A program made the translations under genes and the position numbers. DNA of 64,000 bases. It comes from Sinohyriopsis cumingii (Eukaryota; Mollusca; Bivalvia; Unionida; Unionidae). Location of the stretch: positions 138,080,268 through 138,144,267 of the forward strand of contig CM068827.1 in the NCBI GenBank assembly GCA_028554795.2, read 5' to 3'. The notes below the pieces were generated by a model, which saw only the letters and a list, made by a program, of their open reading frames with translations, was not told where the DNA came from and did not search any database. Within the stretch, counting starts at the first letter, position 1. Each line of letters begins with the position of its first letter. This document shows positions 61,301-64,000 of this stretch, piece by piece.

Positions 61301-64000
61301 AAGAGAAAGATGATGGTCACAAGAAGAAGAAAGGCAATTTCATCTTTTTCGATTTCGAATGCATGCAAGAGACCGGCATTCACATTCCTATTTTCTGTGC
61401 GCTCATCGAGCGTGCGAGATGTGCATTCAATAACCTATCTTCAGTCATTGCCCTCATTTCAGCAATATTCCTGGAGGACGTGAAAAAATCTTTCGAGTAC
61501 CGAACACGCTGGCCGATTTCGCCCGAGGGGTACTAGACCCCATCGACAAGACATGGAACCAAGAGGACATCGAACCTTACGGAGATTGTCATCGTTATGC
61601 CACGGTGATGGCTCACAATTTCTCCGGATATGATGGATATTTTCTTCTCAGATACTATACGGAACATGGTACCGAGCGTCCTAAAGTGACTTTAAAGGGA
61701 GCCAAAATCATTTTCATGCAAGTGGGACAAGTACAGTTTAAAGATTCGATGAGCTATTTGGCCATGCCTTTGAGTCGAATAACTAAAGCGTTTGAAATGA
61801 CAGAAATGGCTAAAGGGTACTTTCCACGCTTTTTCAATACGGATGCCAATCAACATACCGTTCTACCCCATTTGCCTGAGGCTCACTATTACGACCCCGA
61901 CAATATGCGTACCGAACAACGAAAAGCTTGCTACGTTTGGTACCAGGCTCACGCCTCAGACCCTTTTGACTTTCAGGAAGAAATGCTAAAGTATTGTCGT
62001 TCCGACGTGGACATTTTACGGCGCTGCTGTGGAAAATTTCGAGAACTGTTCATGGAACACGGAGGGGTCGATCCTTTGAAAGAAGCTTGCACCATTGCCA
62101 AAGCGTGTTCCTTAGTCTACCGACAACGATTCATGCCTGAAAACACCGTGGCTGTCATCTGTCCTCAAACGACCAACTATGTCAAACTTCAATACTCGGT
62201 CAAAGCCCTGCGCTGGTTACATTACTTGTGCGACAAGGAAGACAAATGGATTCAGCATGCCCGCAACGGAAGGGGTGGAAAGACCATCGGAACGCATTCG
62301 GTCGATGGCTGTAACTTAGAAAAAAGCAAGATCGTGTGCGAGTTTAACGATTGCTTATTTCACGGATGTCCCGTCGGTTACCTGATCGTGCCACTATAAA
62401 TCAGCTTTTACATCGAACCATGGAAGACTTGTACCAGGACACTTGTCAGCGACGCTTGAAGTTAGAACAGCAAGGATACCAAGTGGTGGAAATGTGGGAA
62501 CACGAGTACGATCACCGTTTGAAAATCGATCCCGAGTTTAAACGCATCGTGGGAAATTGCCAGTTCATGGACCCCCTGAATCCGAGGGATAGTTTGTACG
62601 GAGGAGGAACCAATGCCACCTGTTTGCTGTACCGTGCCGACGAAGAGAATGGAGAAGAAATCAAGTACTTGGACGTGTGTTCGCTGTATCTCTACGTGTG
62701 CAAATATTGTCGCTTTCCTGCAGGGCACCGGCAATTGTTGACGGAACACATCGACCTGAAAAACATTCGAGAATACGAAGGCTTGATCAAGTGCAAAGTC
62801 TTGTCTCCCACGGACTTGTACCATCCCGTGTTACCTCACCATTGTCAAGGCAAGCTGATGCTTCCCTTGTGCCGAAGCGTGCCACCAAGATCAGCCTTGT
62901 GAGCACACCCAGGAAGAACGCACCTTGACGGGGACGTGGGTTAGCGTGGAATTGTTCAAAGCTCTGGACATGGGATACCAACTGTTAGAAGTGTACGAAA
63001 TTTGCCACTTTCCCAAGACACAACAATACTTCAATGGTGACCTGAGTCAGAAAGGCATTTTCGCAGACTACGTGGATGCTTTTTTGAAACTGAAACAAGA
63101 AGCCAGTGGCTATCCTTCCTGTTGTCACACTCCCGAAGACGAAAAGACATTCAATCAGAAATACTGGGCACAAGAAGGCATCACTTTAGATCACATCGAG
63201 AAAAACGAAGGCAGGCGATCGTTTGCCAAAGTGATGTTAAATTGCTTGTGGGGTAAAATGGCACAACGACCGTGTTTACCCAAGACGGAATATTTGATAG
63301 AACATTGCCGCTACTTCCAGATGATTCACGACAAAACCAAATACAGGAAACACGTGGACGTCGTTCGCGAGGATTTGATCTTAGTTAATTGCGAAGATGA
63401 TCTGGACTTTGTAGATGCCGACGAATTTGGAAATGTCATCATTGCGGCTTACGTGACAGCTCATGCTCGCTTAAAATTGTACGAAGCTTTAGAACTGTTA
63501 GGGGAACGTGTCCTGTACTTTGACATGGACAGTTGCATCTACATCGAGCGCACGGGTCAACATCACCCTGTCATCGAAGGAGACCGTTTAGGAGCCTGGA
63601 GAGACGAGTACCCCGACGAGAAAATTTTAAGTTTCGCGAGTGGCGGTCCTAAAAATTACGGCTACGAATACCGGGTCAAACAAGGAGAAGTGCACACGGA
63701 GTGTAAAGTGAAAGGATTGACTCTGAATAATCGTACCAGTCGAGTGGTGAACCTTGAAAGAAGCAGTCTGGAGAAGATGTTAACTTTAAAGTGTACCACC
63801 TACTAGCCAAACAAGATTGTACGTTTACCCACTCACCAAATTGTCAGTCGACCCTTGGAAAAAGTCTATCAAATCTTGTACCAGAAGCGAGTGCGACTTC
63901 CCAATCACTTCACTTTGCCGTATGGACATGTTGATATTGGTCTGTATATAAAATGGAACAATGTCCAAGATCGATAGTTCATTGTGACTATCAAGACCAA

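Overview
The window is animal nuclear DNA, probably from a mollusc or other lophotrochozoan. It is AT-rich, intron-bearing and full of microsatellites, tRNA-derived SINEs and a CR1/L2-like LINE. It carries one recognisable host gene, a secreted vWA-ShKT protein. The host assignment is an inference from repeat style and domain content. Three Polinton/Maverick elements lie in the same orientation. These are self-synthesising DNA transposons, or integrated virus-like elements.

Layout. 1-5747: right part of decayed copy 1, with integrase, two-TM protein, penton, core-like protein, major capsid and a CxxC protein. It ends in a repeat-rich TIR placed inside a LINE reverse transcriptase gene (5748-7830, minus strand). 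7.8-36.9 kb: host DNA. It holds a seven-exon minus-strand gene (25247 to about 11261: signal peptide, microexon, vWA, ShKT, ShKT, Pro/Thr linker, ShKT), SINEs, minisatellites, a relic of a second polymerase lineage with its own inverted repeats (20031-24424), and a polyadenylated gag-like retroelement with 14-bp target duplications (32641-34888). 36947-56571: copy 2, a 19,625-bp element with both TIRs, AG...CT ends and a perfect 6-bp target duplication. 57674-64000: left part of decayed copy 3, ending just after its DNA polymerase.

Copy 2 holds the classical Polinton set: protein-primed DNA polymerase B (split by a lesion), FtsK/HerA-type packaging ATPase, chromodomain integrase, adenain-like protease, major and minor capsid proteins and basic core-like proteins. 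It also has accessory genes: a BIR (IAP-type) protein, two tandem paralogues, a possible tail-anchored protein, a CCHC zinc-knuckle protein, an orphan 76-residue protein, a Gln/Glu-rich coiled-coil protein and a three-member coiled-coil family.

The most interesting signal concerns mRNA 3' ends. Five copy 2 genes, those at the element ends, are each followed 22-63 nt after the stop by a sequence that looks exactly like the metazoan replication-dependent histone mRNA 3' stem-loop. It has a 6-bp stem, a TTTC loop, an ACCCA-like flank and a purine-rich downstream element. Two of these hairpins form the inner edges of the TIRs. Copy 3 conserves the arrangement. The structural genes lack it, and some have AATAAA signals instead. 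This suggests that one class of element genes uses SLBP/U7-type, S-phase-linked 3' processing. I do not recall this being described for Polintons.
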